The notes under the pieces: generated by a model
What the model was told of the DNA's origin: nothing
Databases searched by the model: none
Seen by the model: the letters and a program-made list of their open reading frames with translations, nothing else
Source of the DNA: Mesobacillus subterraneus
GTDB taxonomy: Bacteria > Bacillota > Bacilli > Bacillales > Cytobacillaceae
Reading direction: 5' to 3'
Length of the DNA stretch: 64,000 nt
NCBI RefSeq assembly: GCF_020524355.2
Contig: NZ_CP129019.1
Location: 2,976,001-3,040,000, forward strand
Shown: in pieces, positions 37,782 to 45,541 of the stretch
Layout of the letters: every line of letters starts with the position of its first letter
Position numbering within the stretch: the first letter of the stretch is position 1
Made by a program: the position numbers and the translations under genes

Positions 37782-38046
37782 CTTCATTGGCAGGACCGTA
37801 ACCGAAATGTATAGCCGACTGCCCAGAAACGGAGAAACTGGAGACTCCGACAAAGAAGCGCTTTTTGCTTCTGCCGGCGGAGTTGAAGTTTCGGAGTTTC
37901 TAGGAGGCGACACTAGACAAGCGTCTCGAGGAGTTAGGAGCCGCAGCTAGACAAACGACTCGAGCTGCTCAAAGCTAACGATTCTCGCAAGATACTCCGG
38001 GAAGCAATTTCAGGGATGAAAACTGGATAGACGCTGGAGCTGGATT
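37721..38046 (+). repeat. Dispersed structured repeat element, copy B (long form)
   Basis: About 326 bases. The first ~85 bases match the short-form copies; then a long-form insert (from ~37800: ATAGCCGACTGCCCAG, GAAACTGGAGACTCCG, GAAGCGCTTTTTGCTTC, CGGAGTTGAAGTTTCGG) is shared with copy D at the window end, and the copy closes with GACGCTGGAGCTGGA. Several nested inverted repeats are visible. Its 5' end overlaps the yhjD reading frame. The region to comK (37782-38125) holds no gene. Confidence 0.8.
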
Positions 38047-38096
38047 TAGAAAACTTTATATAAAATCATTTAATAATTCTGGACAGCCATTGAAAA

Positions 38097-38121
38097 GGAA
38101 TCCGGATAAGAACCGGATTCC
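38097..38121 (-). terminator. Intrinsic terminator of comK
   Basis: Perfect 9-bp stem GGAATCCGG/CCGGATTCC with a 7-base loop and TTTT following on the minus strand, five bases past the comK stop. Confidence 0.85.
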
Positions 38122-38125
38122 TTGA

Positions 38126-38794
38126 TTAATCCCTATATACCTCACTGACGAGACTGGCATGAGGATATCCTTGTGAATCATTGAACCTTGGACCATGAAG
38201 AAGGTATAGTGCTTTTCGTTCGGTTTCTTTCATCCGCTGCATGAATTTGGTGCGCAGCAGGGATGTCCTTAGCAGTTGGTTTTCAAATGAATGATGGGAT
38301 ACTGGCAGAATCATGGATTTCTTATTCCTGAAGGTAACCTGTGTACTGTGGGAGTCCACCTTCTTATGGAATAATACATGCTCATGTGAAACCCATATGC
38401 AGTCCGGTTTTGTAGGCGAGCTTGTAGGCATGAAATATATGGAGCTTATAGGGTCGACAATGATGGGGGTTTTATGGGTGATCCCGGTAAGCTGTTTCGT
38501 TCCTTCCTTTCTGCCTTCGTAGCTGCTTCCAAAATACTTGCAGCTTTTTTTGATAATATCTATTGGTCTGAATGGGGATAAATACTCCTCCTCCAGCTCG
38601 ATCACCCTGGAGTAAACCCTGCTGCCGTATTCTTCAGGAATAATTATCATGGTAAAAGGATTTATTTCGTACTCTTCGACTAAGTTCCTTGTGTTTCCTG
38701 TGTTTCCTGTGTTTCCTGTGTTTCCTGTGTTTCCTGTGTTTCCTGTGTTTCCTGTGTTTCCTGTGTTTCCTGTGTTTCCTGTGTTTCCTGTCAT
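38126..38794 (-). CDS. comK: Competence transcription factor ComK with an N-terminal GNT minisatellite
   Basis: 222 residues. The body is clearly ComK: YFGSSYEGRKEGTKQLTGITHKTPIIVDP, FMPTSSPTKPDCIWVSH, VTFRNKKSMILPVSHHSFENQLLRTSLLRTKF. ComK binds AT-rich K-boxes and switches on DNA-uptake genes. Residues 3-35 are eleven perfect Gly-Asn-Thr repeats, replacing the normal short N-terminus. ATG 38794 has AGGAGG at seven-base spacing, so the repeat is translated. The FMLYP MecA-docking segment of B. subtilis is not conserved (here ALYLLHGPRF). The divergent partner yhzC and AT-rich upstream DNA with A4/T4 runs fit autoregulation, though no exact K-box pair is claimed. Confidence 0.92.
   Translation of the reverse strand: MTGNTGNTGNTGNTGNTGNTGNTGNTGNTGNTGNTRNLVEEYEINPFTMIIIPEEYGSRVYSRVIELEEEYLSPFRPIDIIKKSCKYFGSSYEGRKEGTKQLTGITHKTPIIVDPISSIYFMPTSSPTKPDCIWVSHEHVLFHKKVDSHSTQVTFRNKKSMILPVSHHSFENQLLRTSLLRTKFMQRMKETERKALYLLHGPRFNDSQGYPHASLVSEVYRD
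38690..38791 (-). repeat. 9-bp minisatellite in comK, 11 units
   Basis: Eleven perfect tandem copies of a 9-bp unit (plus strand TTTCCTGTG; coding strand ACAGGAAAC) encode Thr-Gly-Asn. No substitutions are seen between units, implying recent expansion. Because nine is a multiple of three, copy-number change lengthens or shortens the protein without breaking it. Confidence 0.95.
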
Positions 38795-38984
38795 TCCTTC
38801 ACCTCCTATAATACCTTATACCCTATTTTACCATAAGTGTTGAAATTTTCTTTACTTACAGAAAAAGTTTTATTTTTAGCCACAATTTGTGTCCGAATAT
38901 AAATTTTCTAAAAATTATAAAAATTTAGTTGATTATCTTTTCAATAATCCATATAATATAAAAAAGGTCTAAGAGGTGAGGTCA

Positions 38985-39221
38985 GTGAAAGAAAAACCGT
39001 ATTCTGAAATCATGAAGGCCAGTGTGATGAAACGCATTAAAGCCAAGGAATCTTTTGTTCTGGACCTGTATGTTGACATGCTTATTTCCGAAATTCAGCT
39101 GAATACCAGGAAAGAAAAATTGATGACGAAAATTGATAAAGCAATCGATGAAAAAGACAAAATCCTGTTTTTAACTCTGACGGAAGAATTGAAAGATCTC
39201 AACAAACAATTCGGCACTTAG
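38985..39221 (+). CDS. yhzC: IDEAL-domain protein YhzC
   Basis: 78 residues. The C-terminal half FVLDLYVDMLISEIQLNTRKEKLMTKIDKAIDEKD carries the IDEAL domain found in short Firmicute proteins, several of which bind partner regulators. B. subtilis also has this gene beside comK and divergent from it. GTG 38985 is placed after AGAGGTGA; an in-frame GTG three codons earlier overlaps that site. Function is not established; a role in controlling ComK is conceivable from position only. Confidence 0.82.
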   Translation: MKEKPYSEIMKASVMKRIKAKESFVLDLYVDMLISEIQLNTRKEKLMTKIDKAIDEKDKILFLTLTEELKDLNKQFGT

Positions 39222-39228
39222 ATGAGTG

Positions 39229-39254
39229 ATATCCCCTATATAGGGGATATTTTA
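39229..39254 (+). terminator. Intrinsic terminator of yhzC
   Basis: Palindrome ATATCCCC...GGGGATAT (39229-39250) followed by TTTT, eight bases after the yhzC stop. Confidence 0.8.
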
Positions 39255-39390
39255 TTATTTTCAAATAAAGACAGCTTTCGAAAAAATTAATTGAGATATT
39301 TTTATATAAGCTCGAATTGCATTGACTTGAATGCTCGATTTTGCACTCAGGTGCTGGAAGGTCATTGGACTCTTTAAAAATTCCAAAAAA

Positions 39391-39415
39391 GAAAGCCCTC
39401 ATTTTGAGGGCTTTC
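39391..39415 (-). terminator. Intrinsic terminator of yhfN
   Basis: Perfect 10-bp stem GAAAGCCCTC/GAGGGCTTTC, loop of five, and TTTTTT on the minus strand, immediately past the yhfN stop. Confidence 0.88.
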
Positions 39416-39419
39416 TTCC

Positions 39420-40706
39420 TTAATATTCGTCTTCCTGTGCATTTCTTTTCTCTACTTCATAATCCTCGAGTCTTGAAATCCGTTCCAGCATCGTTGGATG
39501 TCCGTATCGGAAAACTTTCACCAGCCATGGAGGATTTACCTGGCTAAGGCCCGATTTCGTCAATTCCTGGAAAGCAGAAATCGCCGCATCACTGTTGTCC
39601 GTCATTTCAATCGCATATCGGTCAGCCCTTGTTTCCTGATAGCGGGACACAAGATTGGAAACCGGGCTTGCAGCAAACATGATCATCGAAAGGAACATCA
39701 GGAACAACGGAAGCGACCTTAAATCACCAGGGTGCTCTAGCTTAAATTCCTTTCCCCACCGCTTGATTGCCAAATTCATCAATCTTGAAACAAAGTACAG
39801 ACCGAACAAAGAAAGGACCAGATAACCGGCGATTCCGATATATAAATGTTTCTCCACATAGTGGGCCATTTCATGGGCTATTATGAACAGAATTTGGTCA
39901 TCGTTCAACCTGTTCAGAGTCGTATCCCATAGAACAATCCTTGAATTCGAACCAATTCCCGCCACATAGGCATTCAGAGCATTTGTCTTTTCAGCCATAT
40001 CCACTTCGAATACATGATCAGCCGGTATATTAGCCTGCCCCGCAATCTCAAGGATTTTTGCCTCCAGCTCTTTATTTTTCAGCGGGGAAAAATCATTGTA
40101 CAGCGGGTCGATCACAACAGGCTGAAGGAACATGATAAACAAAGTGAACGGTACAGACAGCATCCAGGCAAACAGCCACCAGAACCTTTTAAACTTGTTC
40201 ATCAGCCAGTAAAGGACTATGACAATCACGAACATCATGGCATAATTGACCCAGAAATCAATCAACTCATCCTTCATCCATGAGGCAAATGACTGTGTGG
40301 ATATATTATAGGTCTTAGAGAGCGTATAACTGATGTAACTTAGAGGGAAAGTCGCGATGTAAGCAAAAAATGAAAGCCAAATTAAATAAATTGCTGTTTG
40401 ACCATACTTATTCTTCGCCGTCTCTTCTCCCCATTTCTTAAAAGCTTTTGAAAGTCCCAGGAGTAAAATCAAAAAGTAAAACAGCCATTCAAAGGGTGTC
40501 GACAGGAAGAATAATAAATTTCTAACTTTTGAGTATTCCTCGCTCAGCATTAATTCCCTTCCGTTCAAAAATGTTGCCGGATCAGCCCTCGAACCTTCAA
40601 ACTCAAATGGAAGATTCGTATCTGCAAAATAAAATAAGTACCAGTAAACCGCGAAACCATAGAGCACATAGGCGATCACACCATAAAAACCCATCTTCCT
40701 CGCCAT
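39420..40706 (-). CDS. yhfN: M48 (Ste24-type) membrane metallopeptidase YhfN
   Basis: 428 residues with about seven hydrophobic helices. The zinc site is FIIAHEMAHYVEKH near residues 272-285, with the third ligand in SRYQETRADRYAIEM. The N-terminal half is multi-spanning, as in CAAX prenyl protease 1 homologues. In bacteria such enzymes degrade damaged membrane proteins or trim peptides; bacteria lack prenylated CAAX substrates, so the exact target is unknown. ATG 40706 (MARKMGFYG) follows GGGGGAG. The 52-bp satellite lies immediately upstream of this gene, within what should be its promoter region. Confidence 0.87.
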   Translation of the reverse strand: MARKMGFYGVIAYVLYGFAVYWYLFYFADTNLPFEFEGSRADPATFLNGRELMLSEEYSKVRNLLFFLSTPFEWLFYFLILLLGLSKAFKKWGEETAKNKYGQTAIYLIWLSFFAYIATFPLSYISYTLSKTYNISTQSFASWMKDELIDFWVNYAMMFVIVIVLYWLMNKFKRFWWLFAWMLSVPFTLFIMFLQPVVIDPLYNDFSPLKNKELEAKILEIAGQANIPADHVFEVDMAEKTNALNAYVAGIGSNSRIVLWDTTLNRLNDDQILFIIAHEMAHYVEKHLYIGIAGYLVLSLFGLYFVSRLMNLAIKRWGKEFKLEHPGDLRSLPLFLMFLSMIMFAASPVSNLVSRYQETRADRYAIEMTDNSDAAISAFQELTKSGLSQVNPPWLVKVFRYGHPTMLERISRLEDYEVEKRNAQEDEY

Positions 40707-40810
40707 AGCTTCTCCCCCTTTACGTACAACCATGTCTATAACTATTTTAATCCTTTGTCCTAAAAATAGAACAAGTTATTGAGGGCAGGTGAAAATGCTC
40801 TTCTTACATA

Positions 40811-41486
40811 TTACCGAAATCTTCTGTTCCTCCGCTTCTCGGGCACAAGTTCCCTCAACATGTTACCGAAATCTTCTGTTCCTCCACTTTTCGGGCACAA
40901 GTTCCTCCAACATGTTACCGAAATCTTCTGTTCCTCCGCTTCTCGGGCACAAGTTCCCTCAACATGTTACCGAAATCTTCTGTTCCTCCACTTTTCGGGC
41001 ACAAGTTCCTCCAACATGTTACCGAAATCTTCTGCTCCTCCGCTTCTCGGGCACAAGTTCCCTCAACATGTTACCGAAATCTTCTGTTCCTCCGCTTCTC
41101 GGGCACTTATTCCTCCAACATGTTACCGAAATCTTCTGCTCCTCCGCTTCTCGGGCACAAGTTCCCTCAACATGTTACCGAAATCTTCTGTTCCTCCACT
41201 TTTCGGGCACAAGTTCCTCCAACATGTTACCGAAATCTTCTGCTCCTCCGCTTCTCGGGCACAAGTTCCCTCAACATGTTACCGAAATCTTCTGCTCCTT
41301 CGCTTCTCGGGCACAAGTTCCTCCAACAAGTTACCGAAATCTTCTGCTCCTCCGCTTTTCGGGCACAAGTTCCCTCAACATGTTACCGAAATCTTCTGTT
41401 CCTCCACTTTTCGGGCACAAGTTCCTCCAACATGTTACCGAAATCTTCTGCTCCTCCGCTTCTCGGGCAGATGTTCCTTGTTTGAA
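40811..41486. repeat. 52-bp satellite, 13 tandem units
   Basis: TTACCGAAATCTTCTG begins a unit at 40811, 40863, 40915 and every 52 bases thereafter to 41435, with no indel in thirteen units. Units come in variants (CCGCTTCTCGGGC versus CCACTTTTCGGGC; TTCCCTCAAC versus TTCCTCCAAC) that largely alternate, giving a 104-bp dimer pattern. Because 52 is not divisible by three, long open frames in all three plus frames are artefacts. It fills most of the 907-base gap 40707-41613. Confidence 0.95.
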
Positions 41487-41580
41487 TGACCTAAATCACC
41501 TTTAACTGCGATTTGGTTGCCGTAATTCATAAATTCCACTTGAATCCGCTTATTCAGCAATTTGCTTTTAACAGCAAAAA

Positions 41581-41606
41581 GGGTACCAGGAAAATTCCTG
41601 ATACCC
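41581..41606 (-). terminator. Intrinsic terminator of the sulfonate-type ABC operon
   Basis: A 10-bp stem with one G-U pair (GGGTATCAGG / CCTGGTACCC on the minus strand), 6-base loop and TTTTT, eight bases past the binding-protein stop. Confidence 0.85.
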
Positions 41607-41613
41607 TTTTGTT

Positions 41614-42612
41614 TTAATCTAGAAAGCTGCGGTCAATCAAGGTTTTGAAGTCTGGCTTATCCTTAAGGAACTTCAATGCGTAAGATGAATCTGAGAATTC
41701 CTGGATTGCCTGTGCATCGACTTCATGGGTAAAACCAATTCGCCCCCATGCCAGTTCGACTACATCCTTTTCAAGCTCTTGCCCTGTTGTTTCTTTTATG
41801 TCTTTAATCGTGATTTCCTGTGCTTCAGCTGGGTTTTCGTTAATGAATTTCACAGCATCTTTATGTGCGTCAATAATCTTCTGGACAGTTTCTGGTTTTT
41901 CCTCGATCAATTTTCCGGAAGTGACCATTACGGATGCAGGAAGTGTTTCGCCGAAGGAAACTTCATCCCATCCGATGACGACTTCTGCTCCTGTTTCTTT
42001 TTCAATTACCGCAGCCCATGGTTCAGGTGCTACTGCGATATCCACCTTGCCTGACTTCAGCATTGCTGCGTATTGTGCCGGCTGGCCAGTAAGATGTTTC
42101 ATTGTTCCGCCGATTCGTTGTGATGTGATTCCCTCTGCTTCAAGGTATGTTTCATATTGAACATCATGTGTGCAGCCTACTCCTGGTGTAATGAATGTCT
42201 TGCCTGCGAAGTCTTCAACTGAGTTGATCTCGACTCCTTTTCTAGCCAATACCACTGTACCGCCAGTGGATGCGCCAGCGATGATTTTCACATCAGCACC
42301 AGTTGAGAAATTGTTCATCGCCGGTCCTGGTCCTACAAGGCCAGCATCAATTTCACCCGTTTTCAGGGCAGTCATGAAAGAACCGCCTTCAGCGAATGTT
42401 TTATACTCAATCGTAGTTCCATCGCCAAGCTGCTGCTCAAAGTATCCTTTTTCTTTTGCTATCATTGCGGGTACGTGGTTGATGTTCGGGAAGTAGCCGA
42501 TGACGATTTTTTCCTTGCCTGCTGACGTTGTCGATGAACCGCTTGAACCGCACCCGGCGAGTACCATCGCAGCTGTAAACAACATTGTTAAAATTAAGAT
42601 AGCCTTTTTCAT
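41614..42612 (-). CDS. NitT/TauT-family substrate-binding lipoprotein
   Basis: 332 residues. Signal peptide and lipobox VLAGCG (Cys21), then IVIGYFPNINHVPAMIAKEKGYFEQ, the opening of SsuA/TauA/NrtA binding proteins. AGLVGPGPAMNN and VAPEPWAAVIEKETG line the cleft. The three-gene set (ATPase, permease, binding protein) resembles B. subtilis ssu and ytl systems; aliphatic sulfonates or another organosulfur compound are the most likely cargo, with thiamine precursors as alternative. It is last in the operon, 18 bases after the permease. Confidence 0.85.
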   Translation of the reverse strand: MKKAILILTMLFTAAMVLAGCGSSGSSTTSAGKEKIVIGYFPNINHVPAMIAKEKGYFEQQLGDGTTIEYKTFAEGGSFMTALKTGEIDAGLVGPGPAMNNFSTGADVKIIAGASTGGTVVLARKGVEINSVEDFAGKTFITPGVGCTHDVQYETYLEAEGITSQRIGGTMKHLTGQPAQYAAMLKSGKVDIAVAPEPWAAVIEKETGAEVVIGWDEVSFGETLPASVMVTSGKLIEEKPETVQKIIDAHKDAVKFINENPAEAQEITIKDIKETTGQELEKDVVELAWGRIGFTHEVDAQAIQEFSDSSYALKFLKDKPDFKTLIDRSFLD

Positions 42613-42630
42613 TAATTTTTCCTCCTTATT

Positions 42631-43386
42631 TTAAGAATCAAGTCCCCAGCGATTAAGCACCGATTTTTCGATACGCTGGAAAATTAACTGGTCTACAATT
42701 GTTCCAATGACAGCAATAATAATCATGACACCAATCACGAGCCCCATATTGCCAAAATCCGAGGCGTAACGGAGCGTATAGCCGAGTCCTGGTCCCGTGC
42801 TTAAAAGTTCCCCTGCCATCAGGGCCCTCCAGGCAAATGCCCATGCCAGCCTTGAGCCGGTTACCACATAAGGGATCGCTGCTGGAAAAATAACTCTTTT
42901 GTATAAGTTCCAGCCGGTCACTCCCATCGTTTTTGCCGCCTTTATAAATAAAGGTGAAACATTTTTAATGCCCACTCTGATATTAAGTGTCATCACAAAT
43001 GTTCCTCCGAGAACCACCACGAAAATAACAGCCTTCTCGTTCATGCCAAACCACATAATTGCGAGCGGCAGCCATACAATGCTCGGTACACTTTGAAACG
43101 CAAGGACGACCGTTCCCAGTGTTTCATCCGCCGTTTTCGATTTGGCAAGCAAGACCCCAAGTCCAGTTCCGATTACCAGGGAGAGACCGAGACCAATCGC
43201 GAGCCGTTTGAAGCTGGCGATCAGATCATAAATCAAGGTTTTATCCTCGAATCCCGTGACCAGTGCCTCCAGGACTTTTTCCGGAGACGGGAGAATGATT
43301 GGCATCCACCATTCCAGCTTGCTTCCGGTATACCAAAAAGCAATGACTGCTGTGAAAAATATGATTCTCTTAAGGTGTGGATTCAT
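42631..43386 (-). CDS. NitT/TauT-family ABC permease
   Basis: 251 residues, six hydrophobic segments. The cytoplasmic EAA loop that docks the ATPase reads AAKTMGVTGWNLYKRVIFPAAIPYVVTG. ATG 43386 (MNPHLKRIIFF) has GGAGG nine bases upstream; it overlaps the ATPase gene by 17 bases, so both are coupled. Forms the translocation channel of the sulfonate-type importer. Confidence 0.88.
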   Translation of the reverse strand: MNPHLKRIIFFTAVIAFWYTGSKLEWWMPIILPSPEKVLEALVTGFEDKTLIYDLIASFKRLAIGLGLSLVIGTGLGVLLAKSKTADETLGTVVLAFQSVPSIVWLPLAIMWFGMNEKAVIFVVVLGGTFVMTLNIRVGIKNVSPLFIKAAKTMGVTGWNLYKRVIFPAAIPYVVTGSRLAWAFAWRALMAGELLSTGPGLGYTLRYASDFGNMGLVIGVMIIIAVIGTIVDQLIFQRIEKSVLNRWGLDS

Positions 43387-44158
43387 CTGCAAGCTCCTCC
43401 CTGATGACTTTGTCGATCTCCTTCTTCAGATAACTCATAATATATTCTTCCAGTTCCACCATCTCTTTTTTATGCTCATGGCGCGGCCTTGGAATCTCTA
43501 CTTTAATATCTTTAAGAATCACCCCTGGCTTCGTTCCCATCACTATGATCCGGTCTGATAGCTTAATGGATTCAGAGATGCTGTGAGTGACGAACAAGAT
43601 TGTTTTCTGTGTTTCCGCCCAAATGGTCTCAAGCTGCTCATGGAGCCGTGAACGCGTTTGTTCATCCAGAGCACCGAATGGTTCATCCATCAAAAGGATC
43701 TCCGGATTCATCGCAAGCGCCCTTGCTATCGCCACCCGCTGCTGCATTCCTCCTGATAGCTCGTGAGGATAGTGGGAAAGGTATTTGCTAAGCTGAACCT
43801 TTTGCAATTGCTTTCTTGCTTCCTCTTCTGCCTGTTTCTTCGGCATTTCCTGTTTAAGCGGAAACAGGACATTCTCGAGGACGTTAAGCCATGGAAACAG
43901 CGCTGCCTGCTGGAAAACCATCCCTCTGTCCTTGCCTGGTTTATCTATTTTTTTGCCAGAGACAATAATTTCTCCGCTGCTTGCCGGTGTCAGTCCAGCC
44001 ACGATTGAAAGAAGCGTCGATTTACCGCATCCGGATGGACCCAGAATCGAGACAAATTCACCTTTATTCACTCCTAGATTAATATTTTTTAAAATATCAA
44101 CCTGGTGATTATTTTTGTCTCCATACTGTTTGTGTACATTAATGATGTCTATAAACAA
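43370..44158 (-). CDS. NitT/TauT-family ABC ATPase (SsuB/TauB-like)
   Basis: 262 residues. Walker A GPSGCGKSTLL near residue 42, Q-loop VFQQAALFPWLNV, signature LSGGMQQRVAIARAL, Walker B LLMDEPFGALDEQTR, switch VTHSISESIKLSDR. TTG 44158 is placed after AGGGTGG with five-base spacing; an upstream ATG would add nine residues. First gene of the operon, behind a strong sigma-A promoter at 44214-44241. Confidence 0.88.
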   Translation of the reverse strand: MFIDIINVHKQYGDKNNHQVDILKNINLGVNKGEFVSILGPSGCGKSTLLSIVAGLTPASSGEIIVSGKKIDKPGKDRGMVFQQAALFPWLNVLENVLFPLKQEMPKKQAEEEARKQLQKVQLSKYLSHYPHELSGGMQQRVAIARALAMNPEILLMDEPFGALDEQTRSRLHEQLETIWAETQKTILFVTHSISESIKLSDRIIVMGTKPGVILKDIKVEIPRPRHEHKKEMVELEEYIMSYLKKEIDKVIREELADESTP

Positions 44159-44193
44159 TTTAACCACCCTATTCTCATAAAACACATTAGTTT

Positions 44194-44241
44194 AGTCGGA
44201 ATTAATAAAGTTAATTATAATGTATTCCGTCATCTTGTCAA
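44194..44241 (-). promoter_or_regulatory. Sigma-A promoter of the sulfonate-type operon with a possible CymR-like site
   Basis: Perfect TTGACA (minus strand, 44236-44241) and TATAAT (44214-44219), 16 bases apart. Just downstream, plus-strand TTTAGTCGGAATTAAT (from ~44191) resembles the GGAATTWW end of CymR cysteine-repressor sites, which would place a repressor over the transcription start. The promoter is convincing; the operator is inference. Confidence 0.65.
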
Positions 44242-44338
44242 TATTTCATTCTTTTATATCATCTGGCCAGCCCGTTTATCCTCAGTTGCATTTCGCGATG
44301 ACTAATTTTCCGGCCCAACCTCCCGTGCAAAAAGAAAA

Positions 44339-44360
44339 AGACCCGCATGGACGCAGGTCT
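44339..44360 (-). terminator. Intrinsic terminator of azlCD
   Basis: AGACCTGC/GCGGGTCT stem (one G-U pair) with a 6-base loop and TTTTTCTTTTT on the minus strand. It ends right at the azlD stop codon. Confidence 0.75.
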
Positions 44361-44664
44361 AGAAAAAGTAAGAATATAAAGTCAAAACGGAGATGGAGCC
44401 AATGACGACAACAATGACATTCGCCCCCATAAAAGCAACAATAAATGCTGCGGCAGCCCCAATGAGCCCATACCAGATATCTTCCTGAATAAACAGGATT
44501 GCAGGGAAGATCAGCGCACCGAGAGTGGCATAAGGAACATTTTTCAGGACGCCCTGCAAGAATGGCGGCAGTTCTTTTCCACGGAACATCACAAACGGAA
44601 GCATTCTCGGTATGTAGGTTACAACGGCCATACCTATGATCATGATGACGATTTCTTTACTCAT
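44359..44664 (-). CDS. azlD: Branched-chain amino acid exporter small subunit AzlD
   Basis: 101 residues, four hydrophobic helices. The opening IIGMAVVTYIPRMLPFVMF and the LPPFLQGVLKNVPYATLGALIFPAIL segment are the AzlD signature. It pairs with AzlC to export branched-chain amino acids (resistance to 4-azaleucine in B. subtilis). It overlaps azlC by eight bases. Confidence 0.92.
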   Translation of the reverse strand: MSKEIVIMIIGMAVVTYIPRMLPFVMFRGKELPPFLQGVLKNVPYATLGALIFPAILFIQEDIWYGLIGAAAAFIVAFMGANVIVVVIGSISVLTLYSYFF

Positions 44665-45385
44665 CTGTTTCTGTCCCCCTGCCCTTCTTGAATGTTTCTA
44701 CTGCCTCTACAATAATTGCTGACAGCAATGTTGCCAAGACGATAGCCCAGCCTTGAGACATGAGTTCAGCCATCGTAAAAATCGAATTGAACGCCGCTGC
44801 GAGTACGGCAAGATATACAACTTTTACATTGCCTTTCATCGACGGTACCAGTAATCCCACGAACATGGCATATAATGCTACTGACATGCTTTCCTGAAGA
44901 GTCTGCGGCAATCCGGCTCCAATGATGAACCCTATCCCCGAGAAAACGACCCAGCTAGAGTAAGCAGTAAGATTCAAGCCGAACATATAACGGGCATTGA
45001 TTGTACCCTCGCGTGTCGCTGCAACTGAAAATGTCTCATCCGTGATTCCGAATGAATAGCCTATCCTTGCTCCCACGCTATCCTCTTCAGCTTTTTCATT
45101 CAAGGACGCAGACATGAGAAAATGGCGGATATTCACGATAAAGGTGGTGAGAATGACCTCAAAGATTCCGATCCCCTGGGCAAGGAGGCTTAAGGATATA
45201 TATTGTGCCGCTCCTGCAAACACCAGTAAGCTCATCATGACCGTCTCGCTAAGTGCAAGCCCCGTTGTCTTGGCAATCAGGCTAAAGGTAAGCGCAACCG
45301 GCATATAGCCTATAGCAATACTGATACCCGATTGAATCCCTCTTTTAAAATCTGTTGCCTGCTTAACAACCAATGTGCTTTCCAT
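44657..45385 (-). CDS. azlC: Branched-chain amino acid exporter large subunit AzlC
   Basis: 242 residues with about six membrane helices. GIQSGISIAIGYMPVALTFSLIAK near residue 15 and AAQYISLSLLAQG, FIVNIRHFLMSASL, FGITDETFSVA are family hallmarks. AGGTGGG precedes the ATG. The pair stands alone with its own promoter candidate and terminator, without the azlB regulator found in B. subtilis. Confidence 0.92.
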   Translation of the reverse strand: MESTLVVKQATDFKRGIQSGISIAIGYMPVALTFSLIAKTTGLALSETVMMSLLVFAGAAQYISLSLLAQGIGIFEVILTTFIVNIRHFLMSASLNEKAEEDSVGARIGYSFGITDETFSVAATREGTINARYMFGLNLTAYSSWVVFSGIGFIIGAGLPQTLQESMSVALYAMFVGLLVPSMKGNVKVVYLAVLAAAFNSIFTMAELMSQGWAIVLATLLSAIIVEAVETFKKGRGTETDE

Positions 45386-45444
45386 TCGCTTCCCACCTTT
45401 CTACCACTATGTAAAAATCAAATCCCTTTAATCAATTAAAATAT

Positions 45445-45472
45445 ATTATACATACTTCCAGCACCTTGGAAA
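45445..45472 (-). promoter_or_regulatory. Candidate sigma-A promoter of azlCD
   Basis: Minus-strand TATAAT (45445-45450) with TTTCCA (45467-45472) 16 bases upstream; about 60 bases before the azlC start. Confidence 0.4.
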
Positions 45473-45541
45473 AGTATTTCTTTTATCGAAATAATCAGTT
45501 CCTATAAATCTTATGGCTGTCAGGATGTCAATAAAGCAGTT

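Noticed and set aside
37689..37913. Minus-strand frame across repeat copy B
   Set aside because: A similar peptide appears in copy C only because both copies share DNA sequence. There is no start signal or domain.
38649..38843. Plus-strand frame encoding repeated VFP residues opposite comK
   Set aside because: It is the antisense reading of the 9-bp comK repeat with no ribosome-binding site.
38821..38970. Exact ComK K-boxes between comK and yhzC
   Set aside because: There are many A4 and T4 runs, but no pair with the required five-base spacing could be placed with confidence in such AT-rich DNA.
40811..41486. CRISPR array
   Set aside because: The whole 52-bp unit is repeated without unique spacers, and there are no cas genes anywhere in the window.
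40779..41505. Three overlapping long open frames encoding proline/serine/cysteine-rich repeats in the plus strand
   Set aside because: They are all translations of the 52-bp satellite. Because 52 is not a multiple of three, every frame cycles through the same peptides. There is no ribosome-binding site and no conserved protein.
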